DNA of 64,000 bases from Lysobacteraceae bacterium NML93-0399 (lineage in GTDB: Bacteria; Pseudomonadota; Gammaproteobacteria; Xanthomonadales; Xanthomonadaceae). A model generated the notes under the pieces. It saw only the letters and a list, made by a program, of their open reading frames with translations, did not search any database and was not told the origin of the DNA. Position numbers and translations under genes: made by a program. Each line of letters begins with the position of its first letter. The stretch's first letter is position 1. The DNA is taken from positions 372,001 through 436,000 of the forward strand of contig NTJI01000002.1 in the NCBI GenBank assembly GCA_002307375.1. The letters are read 5' to 3'. Below, in pieces: positions 35,490 to 45,552 of this stretch.

Positions 35490-38372
35490 ATGAACCACAG
35501 AACCCATCGATTGCGTGACGCCGTCGTGTGCGCGCTTGCGGCAGGCAGTGCTTCGCTTTGCGTCACCGGCGCGGCCAGCGCCCAGCAGTCCGAGGGCGGC
35601 GCCACGACGCTGGACCGGATTGAGGTCACCGGCTCGCGCATCCGCTCGGTCGATGCGGAAACCTCCCAGCCGGTCCTGGTGATCGACCGCGCAACCATCG
35701 AGAAACAGGGTCTGACCTCGGTCGCGGAAGTCCTGCAGCGCGTGTCGTCGAACGGCGCTGCACTCAATCGCACGTTCAACAACGGCGGCGACGGCTCAGC
35801 GGAGGTCTCGCTGCGCAACCTCGGATCGGCGCGCACGCTGGTGCTCGTGGACGGGCGTCGCTGGGTGTCGACGCTTTCCGGCTCGGTCGATCTCAACACC
35901 ATTCCGGCCGCGATCATCGAGCGTGTCGAAGTGCTGAAGGACGGCGCTTCCTCGATCTACGGTTCGGACGCGATCGCCGGCGTCATCAACATCATCACCC
36001 GCGACAATTTCGAAGGCGCCGAATTCCGCACCCATTACGGCCAATTCAGCCAGGGTGACGGCGAGCGCAAGTCGATGGATCTCACGATCGGCGGCAGCAA
36101 CGACCGCGGCAATGTCGTGCTGAGCCTCTCGCGTGTGGAGGAAGAGGCCGTCATGGCGGGTGCCCGCGCATTCTCGCGCGACCCCGTACGTGGCCTGGGC
36201 GCATCGCAGTACAGCGGTTACTCGTCCAACGGCAAGATCTGGAACGCGGGCCCGCTCGACGATGGCGACGATGGCTGGAGCCAGTACCTGATTGTCCCGC
36301 CGGGCGCAGTGGGCACCGGCCCTGACGGCCAGCAGCGCTACGGGCTCGACCAGACCGTCCCGTGGAGCGCCGCGTCCTTCGCCTACAACTACGCTGCCGA
36401 CAACTATCTGCTGACGCCCCAGACCCGCACGTCGGCCTATGCCAAGGGCCGCTACGACCTGACCGACAACATGCAGGTCCGCGCGGAGGCCATGTACAAC
36501 GAACGGCGCTCCCAGCAGCAGTTGGCCGGCTTCCCGCTCACCGGTGGTGCCTCGTTCGGTGATCCCGAGGCGGCCATGAGCCCCTTCAGCTACTTCAACC
36601 CCTACAACCCTGCCTACGGCGGTGACGGCCGCGCGGTCGAGTGGAGTCATCGCCTGACCGAGCAGGCTCGCGTCTACGACCAGAACGTCAAAACCTTCCA
36701 TACCTATGTCGGGTTGGAGGGCAACTTCCAGTTTGCAGACCGTTTCTTCAACTGGGATGTGGGCTACAACTTCAACAAGTCCGACCAGACCGACCGGCAG
36801 ATCGGCGACGCCAACATGCTCAACGTCGCCCTGGGCGTCGGCCCCTCCGAGCTGCGTGACGGCCGCGTGGTCTGCGTGACCGCGCCGGGTGGCGACATCA
36901 TCGATGGCTGCGTGCCGTTCAATCCGCTCTCACCCGCCGGTGGCGTGACTCAGGAAATGCTCGACTACATCCTGTTCACCGCGCAGGACGTCTACCAGAA
37001 TCGCAGCGAGAGCATCACGGCCAATATCTCCGGCGAGATGTTCCCCATGCCCGGTGGCACCGCCGGCTTCGCGCTGGGTATCGAGTCTCGTCGCGAGAGC
37101 GGCTTCGACTCTCCCGATGCCTTCGTCGCCGCAGGCCTGACATCCGGCAACGGCCGCCAGCCGACCCAGGGCGCCTACGATCTGGACGAGATCTTTGCCG
37201 AGGTGCTGCTGCCGGTCCTGGCCGATGTGCCTGGCGCCGAGCTGCTCGAGGTCAGCCTGGCGAGCCGGTACTCCGATTACAGCAACTTCGGCGATACCAC
37301 CAACAGCAAGGCCGGGTTCAAGTGGAAGCCCTTCAGTGACCTGCTGGTCCGCGGCAACTGGGCCGAAGGCTTCCGTGCGCCGCCGATTTCCACGCTGTTC
37401 CGCGGCCTGGCCGATTCGTACACCCAGTTCGGCGACATCTGCTCAGCCGACTACGCCGGCCGCACGCCGACCATCGCCGCAAACTGTCTCGCCGACGGCG
37501 TGCCGGTCGATTTCATCCAGCGCACCAACACCGGCAACGGCTACTTCGGCCAGACCATCTTCCCCTTCTCGGTCGGCGGCAATCCCCTGGCCGGACCTGA
37601 AACCTCGGTATCCAAGACGGCGGGCTTTGTCTACAGCCCCTCGTTCATCGATTCGCTGAACATCAGCGTGGACTGGTGGAACATCAAGATCGAGAACGCG
37701 CTGTCGACGCCGTCGGCGGCCTACATCCTCGAACAGTGTTACGTGGAGGGTGACTCGGCCTGGTGCGACCTGTTCAGCCGTCGCGCGAACGACTCGCAGA
37801 TCGACTACATGCTGCTCGCTCCGCAGAACCTCAGCGTGACCGAGGTCGAGGGCTGGGATGTGAACATCTCCTACCAGATGCCCGAGACGAGCTTCGGCCG
37901 CTTCGGCTTCATGCTCGACACCTCGTACGTGTCGAAGTGGGAATCGCAGTTCACCCCCGAATCCTCGGTGGAAAGCGCAGTAGGCAACTACTACGAGAGC
38001 GATCCCAACTGGCGTCTGCGTGCGAACGCGTCGCTGGACTGGAGCTACGGCGACTTCTCTGCCAGCTGGATGGCCCGCTACATGTCCGGGCTCAACGAGA
38101 GCTGCGCGATCCCCGGCGCCGGCGTCTGCACCGACGAAGGTCGCCGGACCGAGGAAGGCGCCGCGCCTCGCAACCGTCTGGGTGCGACCACCTACCACGA
38201 TGTGCAGGTGCGTTACGAGCTGCCGTGGAACGGCACGGTCAAGCTGGGCGCGAACAACATCTTTAAGAAGGACCCGCCGTTCGCAACCCAGGCCTACGCC
38301 AACTCGTACGACTACCAGTACGACATTCCCAACAGCCGCTACATGTACATGGAGTACCAGCAGCGCTTCTGA
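35490..38372 (+). CDS. TonB-dependent outer membrane receptor 1
   Basis: A 960-aa receptor. The signal peptide ends around VTGAASAQQ. The plug starts at [14 protein letters not shown] (a TonB-box-like region lies just before it) and includes [19 protein letters not shown] and [19 protein letters not shown]. The barrel ends in the C-terminal strand MYMEYQQRF with terminal Phe. There is no N-terminal STN domain, so no sigma/anti-sigma signalling is expected. The start at 35490 follows a strong purine ribosome site (GGAGAGAGAG). The substrate is unknown; receptors of this plug type in Xanthomonadaceae are often used for carbohydrates or peptides. Confidence 0.9.
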   Translation: MNHRTHRLRDAVVCALAAGSASLCVTGAASAQQSEGGATTLDRIEVTGSRIRSVDAETSQPVLVIDRATIEKQGLTSVAEVLQRVSSNGAALNRTFNNGGDGSAEVSLRNLGSARTLVLVDGRRWVSTLSGSVDLNTIPAAIIERVEVLKDGASSIYGSDAIAGVINIITRDNFEGAEFRTHYGQFSQGDGERKSMDLTIGGSNDRGNVVLSLSRVEEEAVMAGARAFSRDPVRGLGASQYSGYSSNGKIWNAGPLDDGDDGWSQYLIVPPGAVGTGPDGQQRYGLDQTVPWSAASFAYNYAADNYLLTPQTRTSAYAKGRYDLTDNMQVRAEAMYNERRSQQQLAGFPLTGGASFGDPEAAMSPFSYFNPYNPAYGGDGRAVEWSHRLTEQARVYDQNVKTFHTYVGLEGNFQFADRFFNWDVGYNFNKSDQTDRQIGDANMLNVALGVGPSELRDGRVVCVTAPGGDIIDGCVPFNPLSPAGGVTQEMLDYILFTAQDVYQNRSESITANISGEMFPMPGGTAGFALGIESRRESGFDSPDAFVAAGLTSGNGRQPTQGAYDLDEIFAEVLLPVLADVPGAELLEVSLASRYSDYSNFGDTTNSKAGFKWKPFSDLLVRGNWAEGFRAPPISTLFRGLADSYTQFGDICSADYAGRTPTIAANCLADGVPVDFIQRTNTGNGYFGQTIFPFSVGGNPLAGPETSVSKTAGFVYSPSFIDSLNISVDWWNIKIENALSTPSAAYILEQCYVEGDSAWCDLFSRRANDSQIDYMLLAPQNLSVTEVEGWDVNISYQMPETSFGRFGFMLDTSYVSKWESQFTPESSVESAVGNYYESDPNWRLRANASLDWSYGDFSASWMARYMSGLNESCAIPGAGVCTDEGRRTEEGAAPRNRLGATTYHDVQVRYELPWNGTVKLGANNIFKKDPPFATQAYANSYDYQYDIPNSRYMYMEYQQRF

Positions 38373-38387
38373 TCGAGCTCGCCAATC

Positions 38388-38418
38388 GACGGCCCCGTTT
38401 TTCGGGGCCGTCTTCTTT
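38388..38418 (+). terminator. Rho-independent terminator after TonB receptor 1
   Basis: GACGGCCCCG pairs with CGGGGCCGTC (10 bp) around a TTTTT loop, followed by TTCTTT. It sits 15 bp after the stop codon. Confidence 0.85.
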
Positions 38419-38469
38419 GGTGCTCCGCAGATTTCCGGGGAGGCTTTACTGGCCGCCGTCACCTTTGAA

Positions 38470-39325
38470 GCCTGATTCCAAGGCTGAAGGTGGCGACAAG
38501 CCCGACGGGAAGATGATCTCGAAGCTGGCTGACTGGGAGAGCTATCGAGTGGAGCGGCTTGAAAAGCTGGTGGACGACTGCCGCGCGGTCACGAGCCACC
38601 TCAAGCCGCCAGCCCGCACGACGTATTGCCAACACTGCGGCGAAGTGGATGCCGACAGGTGCAAGAAACGCGCCCGCGCCGGATGCGAGAGAAGACCGCC
38701 CAGGCCTTCTTCGAACAGCTGCAGGAGGGCGCTTCCGAACAGATCCAGACCGTAGCCATCGACATGACGACAGCCTGTGAGATCGAAAGCCAGGCGCACT
38801 GCCCCAGCGACGAGATCGTCTACGACGTCTTCCACGTCGTGGCCAACTACCGCCGGCAGGTCATCGGCGAGAGGTCCGTGTCGATCAGGCCAACCACCTG
38901 CACCACGAAACGCCCGCCTGCCTCGTCATCAAGTCCAGCTGATGGCTGTTACTGCGAATAGGACAAATCTGGATCACGGCCAGCAGGTGCGGCTCGATGA
39001 GCTGCTCGAAGTCAACCAGCCCCTGCCCACTGCCATGTGATGGGGACGCACTCAGCAACTGTGATTTACGCGGCCCGACAACGTCCAGTGCGCTTGAAGT
39101 CATTGATTGGAGCAGCCCGAAGCAGCGGGATCGCTGCCTTGGCGCACTTCGGACTGAAGTTCAATGCCCTCTGCAAGGGATCCTGTCGCGTTGCAGGCAC
39201 CCGCTCAATACTAGGCATCTTGAAGCGTCAACAACACCGTCAGAATCATCAAGCGCCGCGCGTCCTGCTACTGCGATCGGAAGTACTTCTTCCTCAAGAT
39301 CCGCTCGGCCCTCCCGGGTAACAAC
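38470..39325 (+). pseudogene. Decayed ISL3-family transposase
   Basis: Pieces of one transposase are scattered over all three plus frames. At 38510-38640 a fragment reads ESYRVERLEKLVDDC then ARTTYCQHCGE, the N-terminal zinc-finger region. At 38680-38870 comes KTAQAFFEQLQ, VAIDMTTACEIE and CPSDEIVYDVFHVVANYRR, the core around the second catalytic Asp. At about 39228-39321 the C-terminus reads VNNTVRIIKRRASCY and DRKYFFLKIRSALPG, which matches the ISL3 ending. Stops and frameshifts separate them and much of the middle is missing. Terminal inverted repeats were not identified. The relic lies between the two TonB receptors. Confidence 0.82.
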
Positions 39326-39407
39326 CGGCCTCACCCGCGGCCAGCAGACGTCACTCCACCCTTCGCAGGTGAATACGGCAGGCCACCACAACCGCCCTTA
39401 ACGAGTC

Positions 39408-39436
39408 TTTAATTTCATCCGCAACACCGCTAGTAT
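39408..39436 (+). promoter_or_regulatory. Promoter of TonB receptor 2
   Basis: -35 TTTAAT (39408-39413), 17-bp spacer beginning TTCA, -10 TAGTAT (39431-39436). It parallels the receptor 1 promoter in boxes, spacer length and downstream words, and both leaders end in CCGGAGAGAGAGATG. Confidence 0.65.
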
Positions 39437-39527
39437 CGGTCCGACCTTGCGGATCTTGGCGTCTTTTTTGTCGCCATCCGCACAGGGAACCGACGAGGGC
39501 TTGCCCTCATTACATCCGGAGAGAGAG

Positions 39528-42368
39528 ATGACCTTGAAGTCCAACCGTCTGCGCGATGCGATCAGCCTCGCAATCGTTGCAGGCGCTACCTCGTTCACGG
39601 GCTCGACGTTCGCCCAGAGCACGAATGAAGCGACAACGCTTGATCGCGTCGAAGTTACGGGTTCGCGTATCCGCCAGGTCGATGTCGAGACCGCCCAGCC
39701 GGTTCTTGCCATCTCCCGCCAAGAGCTCGAAGCACAGGGCTTCAGCACGATCGCCGACGTTCTGCAGAACATCTCGGCCGCAGGCTCGCCGACGTTCAGC
39801 CGCGCCTCTCCGCTTACCTCCAACCAGGAGGCGGGTGGCCAGTACATTTCCATGCGTAACCTCGGCGCCCAGCGCACCCTGGTTCTGGTGAACGGGAAGC
39901 GTCTGGGCATCAGCCCGAATGGTTATCAGGATATCTCGGCCATTCCCATGGTGATGGTCGAACGCATGGAAGTGCTGAAAGACGGCGCGTCGGCGGTGTA
40001 CGGATCTGACGCAATGGCCGGCGTGATCAACATCATCACCCGAAAGAATTTCGAAGGTGCGCAGGCTAACGCCTACTACGGGCAGTTCAGCCAAGGTGAC
40101 GGCGCCAAGCAGAGCTTCGATTTCATGATGGGCTTCACCGGCGATCGAGGTTCGCTGACCATCGGCGCCGACTATCACAAGGAAGATGCGATCTGGGCGC
40201 GCGACCGCTGGTACTCCGCCGATACCGCTCCGGGTTTCCCCGCAGCCAGCCTGACTACCGTCGGCCAGTGGGGCAACTGGCGCGAGTCGGGCGCGCCGAC
40301 CACCGCACCCTGGTTCGCCCCGAATCGTGGCAGCGATGCACTTGGCGCCGGTGATTTCCATCCGCAGACCAGTGCGGACACGAGCCGTTCTAACGATCAG
40401 ATGCACCTTCTGACACCGTTGCAGCGCCGCTCGCTCTACGTCAACGGTAACTACGACATCACCGACAACGTTCGTTTTACGAGCGACCTGGGCTATATGC
40501 GTCGTGAGTCGAATCGACAGATCGCAGGCTATCCGACCCAGTCCACCGCGATTGACGCCCCGATGTCGCCGGATAGCTATTTCAACCCGATCCCCGGCAC
40601 CCAGGTCGATTGGCGCCGGCGTGGATGGGAAGTGCCCCGTACGACCGACACGACCGTGACGACATGGCGGTTCACCGCAGCGCTCGAGGGTGCATTCGAA
40701 ATCGGCGAGCGTTTCTTCGACTGGGATGTGGGCTACATGTACACCCAGAACGAGCAGAAGACGATTAACAACGGCAATTTCTACATCCCCGCCGTTCAAG
40801 CTGCCGTCGGGCCGTCCTTCCTGAATGACCAGGGCGTGGTCCAGTGCGGCTCGGCCGCGAACCCGATCAGTCTGACCGAATGCGTGCCGTGGAACCCCTT
40901 CGCCGGCTTCGGTACCGGCGCAGTCGCCAATTCGCTCGATGATCCGGCGGTACGTGCGCAGTTCTTCCGCGCCGAGCATGCGCTGGGCGATACTTCGACG
41001 AACAACTACTTCGCGAACCTTTCGGGCTCGCTGTTCACCCTTCCCGCTGGTGATCTCGGCTTTGCCGTGGGCGTCGAGCACCGGAAGGAAGAGGGCGGCT
41101 ACTACCCTGACGCTATCGCGCAGTCCGGTAATTCCACAAATCTCGCGTCGGGCCCGACCTTCGGCTCTTATTCGCTGGACGAGGTGTACGCCGAGCTTGA
41201 AGTGCCGCTTCTGGCCGATCTGCCGGGCGCTCGCGAACTGAGCATCAACGTCGCGAGCCGTTACTCGGATTACGACACTTTCGGCGACACGACAAACAGC
41301 AAGGCGGGCTTCAAGTGGCGCCCGATCGACGATCTGCTGGTGCGCGGCACCTGGTCGGAAGGCTTCCGGGCCCCGACGATCGGCAACCTCTTCGGCGGCG
41401 GCTCACAGACGTTCACCACCGGGTTTGTCGACCCTTGCGACAGCGTCTATGGCGTCGCGCGCGGTACCCCTCGCTGTCTGCAGGATGTCGCCGCCAACTA
41501 TCGCCAGCTGCAGCAGGGCTTCGTCCCGACCGACAGCGCCGCGGCTCAGACGCCGGTGCCTTTCACCAGCGGATCCAACCCGAATCTTCAGCCGGAAACC
41601 TCCGTCTCGAAGACCCTCGGGCTTGTCTACAGCCCCAACTTCGTGGAGGGCCTGAGCCTCGCACTGGACTGGTGGAATATCCGGATCGAGAACACCGTGG
41701 TATCGGATTCTCCGAATACGATGCTCAGCGACTGCTACGTGACGCTAATCGAGTCTCGCTGCGCGGGCTTCTCGCGCGATCCGGTCACCGGCATCGTCAA
41801 TGACCTCACCTACGGCATGCGGAATGCGGGTTATACGGACACCGAAGGCTACGATTTCGATGTCTCGTACAACATGAATACTGACTACGGTCGTTTCAGC
41901 GGCAAGTGGATGACGACGTATGTCAGCCTCTACGAAGCACGGGCCACCAACGATGCAACCGCAGTACCGTCCCAGTATGTCGGCTTCGCCGGCTACTTCC
42001 GTGTCCGCTCGAACCTCAGCCTTACTTGGGCATTGAACGACTGGTCGGTCAATTGGGGAGTGCGCTACTTCTCTGGCTCGAAGGAGTCCTGCTACAACAC
42101 GACACCTGAGCTGTGCAGCCGCCCGCAGTACGCAGCGCCTGACACTCAGGGCCGCATCTCGCCGCAGAACGATCTCGGCGCGAACACGTTCCATGATGTG
42201 CAGGTGACCTACAGCGCACCATGGGATGCAAAGATCTCGATCGGCGCAAACAACGTGTTCAACCATGAAGCCGCACCGTGGTACCGCCAGGCGAATTCGA
42301 ACTTCTCCTACTACGGCGGGTTCGACAATGGTCGCTTCCTCTTCATGAAGTATCAGCAGAACTTCTGA
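39528..42368 (+). CDS. TonB-dependent outer membrane receptor 2
   Basis: A 946-aa paralogue of receptor 1. The signal peptide (TSFTGSTFAQS end) leads to [20 protein letters not shown], then SMRNLGAQRTLVLVNGKRL and [19 protein letters not shown]. Barrel segments such as [24 protein letters not shown] and LDWWNIRIENTV align with receptor 1, and the last strand is LFMKYQQNF. The two diverge in extracellular loops (for example the 41400-41560 region), so they probably take different substrates. Its codons look a little richer in A/T at third positions than its neighbours. The start at 39528 follows GGAGAGAGAG. Confidence 0.9.
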   Translation: MTLKSNRLRDAISLAIVAGATSFTGSTFAQSTNEATTLDRVEVTGSRIRQVDVETAQPVLAISRQELEAQGFSTIADVLQNISAAGSPTFSRASPLTSNQEAGGQYISMRNLGAQRTLVLVNGKRLGISPNGYQDISAIPMVMVERMEVLKDGASAVYGSDAMAGVINIITRKNFEGAQANAYYGQFSQGDGAKQSFDFMMGFTGDRGSLTIGADYHKEDAIWARDRWYSADTAPGFPAASLTTVGQWGNWRESGAPTTAPWFAPNRGSDALGAGDFHPQTSADTSRSNDQMHLLTPLQRRSLYVNGNYDITDNVRFTSDLGYMRRESNRQIAGYPTQSTAIDAPMSPDSYFNPIPGTQVDWRRRGWEVPRTTDTTVTTWRFTAALEGAFEIGERFFDWDVGYMYTQNEQKTINNGNFYIPAVQAAVGPSFLNDQGVVQCGSAANPISLTECVPWNPFAGFGTGAVANSLDDPAVRAQFFRAEHALGDTSTNNYFANLSGSLFTLPAGDLGFAVGVEHRKEEGGYYPDAIAQSGNSTNLASGPTFGSYSLDEVYAELEVPLLADLPGARELSINVASRYSDYDTFGDTTNSKAGFKWRPIDDLLVRGTWSEGFRAPTIGNLFGGGSQTFTTGFVDPCDSVYGVARGTPRCLQDVAANYRQLQQGFVPTDSAAAQTPVPFTSGSNPNLQPETSVSKTLGLVYSPNFVEGLSLALDWWNIRIENTVVSDSPNTMLSDCYVTLIESRCAGFSRDPVTGIVNDLTYGMRNAGYTDTEGYDFDVSYNMNTDYGRFSGKWMTTYVSLYEARATNDATAVPSQYVGFAGYFRVRSNLSLTWALNDWSVNWGVRYFSGSKESCYNTTPELCSRPQYAAPDTQGRISPQNDLGANTFHDVQVTYSAPWDAKISIGANNVFNHEAAPWYRQANSNFSYYGGFDNGRFLFMKYQQNF

Positions 42369-42392
42369 TCGAAGGTTGCATAGGCGGTTTGG

Positions 42393-42424
42393 AACTACGG
42401 CCCTTCGGGGCCGTAGTTTTTTGC
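42393..42424 (+). terminator. Rho-independent terminator after TonB receptor 2
   Basis: An 11-bp perfect stem, AACTACGGCCC and GGGCCGTAGTT, with a stable TTCG tetraloop and a following run of T residues. It is a textbook terminator 24 bp after the stop. Confidence 0.92.
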
Positions 42425-42809
42425 GCCGTCGGTATACCGGCACATGCGACACGGCCGAGGCTGTCAGTCTTGTTCCGTTGATAGGCGGCTCTGTCGACGC
42501 CAGCCCCAGGCTGCGCTCGGAGCCCGGACGCCTGGATATCCGCACCCGGCCCCGCCATTCTGCGCAGACACATGAAGCGTCACTGCGGCGGCGATGCCCG
42601 GAAGCGGCAGTGCCGGTTTCGGCGACGCACGGCGACAACGATCAAGAGCGCGGGCGATCGACGTCGCCCCCCCTCATCGGTTGATACGCGGAAGGACAGT
42701 GCGGTCGTTCGTGCGCTGAGAAAAAATGCCGAGGCACAAAAATGTGTGCTCAGGATTTCGCCCTCGCTCCACGGGTATCAATCGCCAACCTGGGCGGTCG
42801 ACCGAACGG
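42425..42809. other. Intergenic region with no recognised feature
   Basis: About 385 bp between the terminator of receptor 2 and the end of pckG. Open frames exist on both strands but carry no domain, no good ribosome site and no family resemblance. No hairpin with a T-tract was found for pckG. Confidence 0.5.
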
Positions 42810-44591
42810 TCACAACTCTGTTGCTTCTTCGCCCTCGGACGAAGGAGCGGAAGCGTCGAAGCGAGCTGACCGATCGCGGGATTCTGCCCAGAACTGATCC
42901 TGAGCTCTCTGTTCAATCGCCCATTCGCCCTGATCGACCTGCAATGCGAGTGCGACTCTGTCCGGATCGACTCCGAGTCCTTCGGCAAAATGATGCTCAA
43001 GCGGCATGAATCCCGGCAACCCGTCCTCCGCGCCCACCCTTCCCTCCACCCGCGCGATGATCCACTCGAGCACGCGCAGGTTTTCGCCGAATCCCGGCCA
43101 CAGGAAGTTGCCGTCCGCATCCTTGCGGAACCAGTTGACGTGGAAGATCTTCGGCAGCCGCGCGCCCGGCTCGTCGAATGACAGCCAGTGGGCGAAGTAA
43201 TCGCCGAAGTGGTAGCCGCAGAAGGGCTTCATCGCCATCGGGTCGCGGCGGACGAGGCCGACCTGGCCGGTGGCGGCGGCTGTGGTTTCGGAGGCCATCG
43301 TGGCACCGACGAACACGCCATGGCGCCAGTCCCGGGCTTCGAAGACCAGCGGCATGGTCGTGGCCCGGCGGCCGCCGAAGACGATCGCGCTGATCGGCAC
43401 GCCCTGGGGGTCTTCCGCGCGCGGTGACCAGCTCGGGCACTGGCGCGCGGCAACGGTGAACCGTGCATTCGGATGGGCGGCCGGCCCATTCGCGGGATCG
43501 TAGGGGCGCCCCTGCCAATCGAACGCGGGCGCACGGTCGTCGAGCCCCTCCCACCACGGCTGACAGTCATCGGTCAGCGCGACGTTGGTGTAGATGGTGT
43601 CGCGCTGGATCATCGCCAACGCGTTCGGGTTCGACTTCGCCGATGTGCCCGGTGCCACGCCGAAATAGCCCGCCTCGGGATTGATGGCCCATAGCTGGCC
43701 GTCGGGGCCGGGGCGCATCCAGCAGATGTCGTCGCCGACCGTCCAGACCTTCCATCCAGCCTCACGGTAAGCGGGCGGCGGCACCAGCATGGCAAGGTTG
43801 GTCTTGCCACAGGCGCTCGGGAAGGCAGCGGCGATGTAATGGGTGTCGCCCTGCGGATTTTCGATGCCGACGATCAGCATGTGCTCGGCCAGCCAGCCTT
43901 CCTCGCGCGCCTGCCATGACGCAATACGCAACGCGTGGCACTTCTTGCCCAGCAAAGCGTTTCCGCCATAGCCGGACCCGTAGGACTGGATCGAGAGTTC
44001 CTCGGGGAAATGCATGATGAAACGGCGGTCTGGATCGAGTTCGCCCAGCGAATGCAGTCCCCGGACGAAGTGCCCTTCCCGCTCAATGCGCTGCAGCGCC
44101 TGCGCACCCATTCGGGTCATCAGACGCATGTTGGCGACAACATATGGAGAATCGGTGATTTCCACGCCGCAGCGGGACAGAGGGGAATCGATCGGGCCCA
44201 TGCAGTAGGGAACGACATACAGAATCCGACCGCGCATACAGCCCGCGAAGAGCGCATCCATCTTGCCGTGCGCCTGATCGGGCGCCATCCACTGGTTGTT
44301 GGGACCCGCGGCCTCGGCGTCACGCGTGCAGACGAACGTCAGGTGTTCGACGCGGGCGACATCCTCGGGATCGGAACGGTGCAGCCAGCACCCCGGATGC
44401 GTGTCCGGGTTCAACGCGATCAGAGTGCCGTCAGCCTCCATTCCGGCAAGCAACGCGTCGTACTCGCGCTGGCTGCCATCGCACCAGCGGATCGCGTCGG
44501 GACAGGTCAGTGCGGCAACCTCTTCTACCCATGACGCAAGCGTGGAAAGCGACGTTGGCGCGGCCGCGTCCAGTTCGAGTACTGCGTTCAT
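42810..44591 (-). CDS. pckG: Phosphoenolpyruvate carboxykinase (GTP)
   Basis: Converts oxaloacetate and GTP to PEP, CO2 and GDP, the first committed step of gluconeogenesis. At 593 aa it has the GTP-class P-loop [12 protein letters not shown] with the reactive Cys at about 261, the metal/substrate region [15 protein letters not shown], and the C-terminal [14 protein letters not shown] and [14 protein letters not shown]. The ATG at 44591 (MNAVLELD) was preferred to 44633, whose extra 14 basic residues are not family-like. It is monocistronic between a terminator-bearing neighbour and a TetR gene on the same strand 152 bp upstream. Confidence 0.95.
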   Translation of the reverse strand: MNAVLELDAAAPTSLSTLASWVEEVAALTCPDAIRWCDGSQREYDALLAGMEADGTLIALNPDTHPGCWLHRSDPEDVARVEHLTFVCTRDAEAAGPNNQWMAPDQAHGKMDALFAGCMRGRILYVVPYCMGPIDSPLSRCGVEITDSPYVVANMRLMTRMGAQALQRIEREGHFVRGLHSLGELDPDRRFIMHFPEELSIQSYGSGYGGNALLGKKCHALRIASWQAREEGWLAEHMLIVGIENPQGDTHYIAAAFPSACGKTNLAMLVPPPAYREAGWKVWTVGDDICWMRPGPDGQLWAINPEAGYFGVAPGTSAKSNPNALAMIQRDTIYTNVALTDDCQPWWEGLDDRAPAFDWQGRPYDPANGPAAHPNARFTVAARQCPSWSPRAEDPQGVPISAIVFGGRRATTMPLVFEARDWRHGVFVGATMASETTAAATGQVGLVRRDPMAMKPFCGYHFGDYFAHWLSFDEPGARLPKIFHVNWFRKDADGNFLWPGFGENLRVLEWIIARVEGRVGAEDGLPGFMPLEHHFAEGLGVDPDRVALALQVDQGEWAIEQRAQDQFWAESRDRSARFDASAPSSEGEEATEL

Positions 44592-44743
44592 GGCGACTCC
44601 CGGCGAGCGATGTCGCCGCAGTCTATTCGTCACCGCTGCAACCAGTCGCGCTGCGCTGCGTCAGTCACCGGTGTCATTTCCGGAGGCACCCGGCGCACGC
44701 GTACGTGCGATCACGGGGCAAGCACTCGCGCCAGCCGGTCCGC

Positions 44744-45361
44744 TCAGGCGGGAACCAACGTCTGCGCCAGATGCTCGACGTACGCGTCGAACTCGTCCTG
44801 CTGCATGCGTGCCTGGTGCAGCTGCAGATTGAGTTGCAGGAAACCGACATACGCCGCATAGGTCAGGCGTGCGCGGTGCTGGGCGTCTTCGCGGCCGAGA
44901 CCTGCCTGGCGGAACGACGCGGTGAGGTAGTCGAGGCGGCGCTTGGAGACGCGCTCGATGACCGGGTGCACGGTCGCGTGATCCTGCGCCTTGAGCAGCG
45001 CGCTGTAGATCACGTGCGACTTGTACTCGCGCGCGACCATGTGAAACAACGCGCGCAGGCGTTCGCGGGCGTCGGGGACCTTCTCGAGCGCGCCGAACAG
45101 GGCTTCCTGCTCCACGTTCTCCCAGCGCTCCAGGGCGGCCTGCAGCAGGGCGTCGCGAGACGGGAAGTGCCAGTAGAAGCTGCCCTTGGTCACACCAAGG
45201 CGCCGCGCCAGCGGCTCGACGGCGACGGCCTGCACGCCGATTTCGGCAATGAGGTCGAGCGCGGCCTGGGCCCAGTCGTCGGCACTCAAGCGGCCGGGGC
45301 GCTCATTGCGCGCAGGCTCGGGCGACGGCGTCGGCGCCGCGGTGGGGGCGGTTCGATTCAT
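44744..45361 (-). CDS. TetR-family transcriptional regulator
   Basis: A 205-aa repressor-type protein. The HTH lies near residues 30-75 with VAVEPLARRLGVTKGSFYWHFPSRDALL, a classical TetR recognition helix. The C-terminal ligand domain contains ERVSKRRLDYLTASFRQAG and other helices. It is divergent from fadE with 190 bp between starts, so control of fadE and itself in response to an acyl-CoA or fatty acid is plausible but not shown by sequence. The first 23 residues are Pro/Ala-rich and disordered. Confidence 0.88.
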   Translation of the reverse strand: MNRTAPTAAPTPSPEPARNERPGRLSADDWAQAALDLIAEIGVQAVAVEPLARRLGVTKGSFYWHFPSRDALLQAALERWENVEQEALFGALEKVPDARERLRALFHMVAREYKSHVIYSALLKAQDHATVHPVIERVSKRRLDYLTASFRQAGLGREDAQHRARLTYAAYVGFLQLNLQLHQARMQQDEFDAYVEHLAQTLVPA

Positions 45362-45396
45362 CGCTACAGTCTATCCATACGCCTCCATCCGCAACA

Positions 45397-45472
45397 GTAT
45401 CGACACGCCCGATACGGATGCGCTGGCAGCATTGACACGACACGAACCGGTCACCATACTCGACCGTACGGT
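45397..45472 (+). promoter_or_regulatory. fadE promoter with candidate TetR operators
   Basis: -35 TTGACA (45432-45437), 17-bp spacer and -10 CATACT (45455-45460) point towards fadE. A perfect 10-bp palindrome ACCGTACGGT lies at 45463-45472, on the expected start point. A second inverted repeat, GTATC-N9-GATAC, lies at 45397-45415 near the TetR gene. Either could be the operator; the assignment to the adjacent TetR protein is inference. Confidence 0.6.
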
Positions 45473-45552
45473 TTGCATCGGGGCCCGCCCATGCAGTCGA
45501 CGCCGCAACGGTGTCGATCCGTTTTCTGCCACGCCGACTGTCGGAGTTGATG

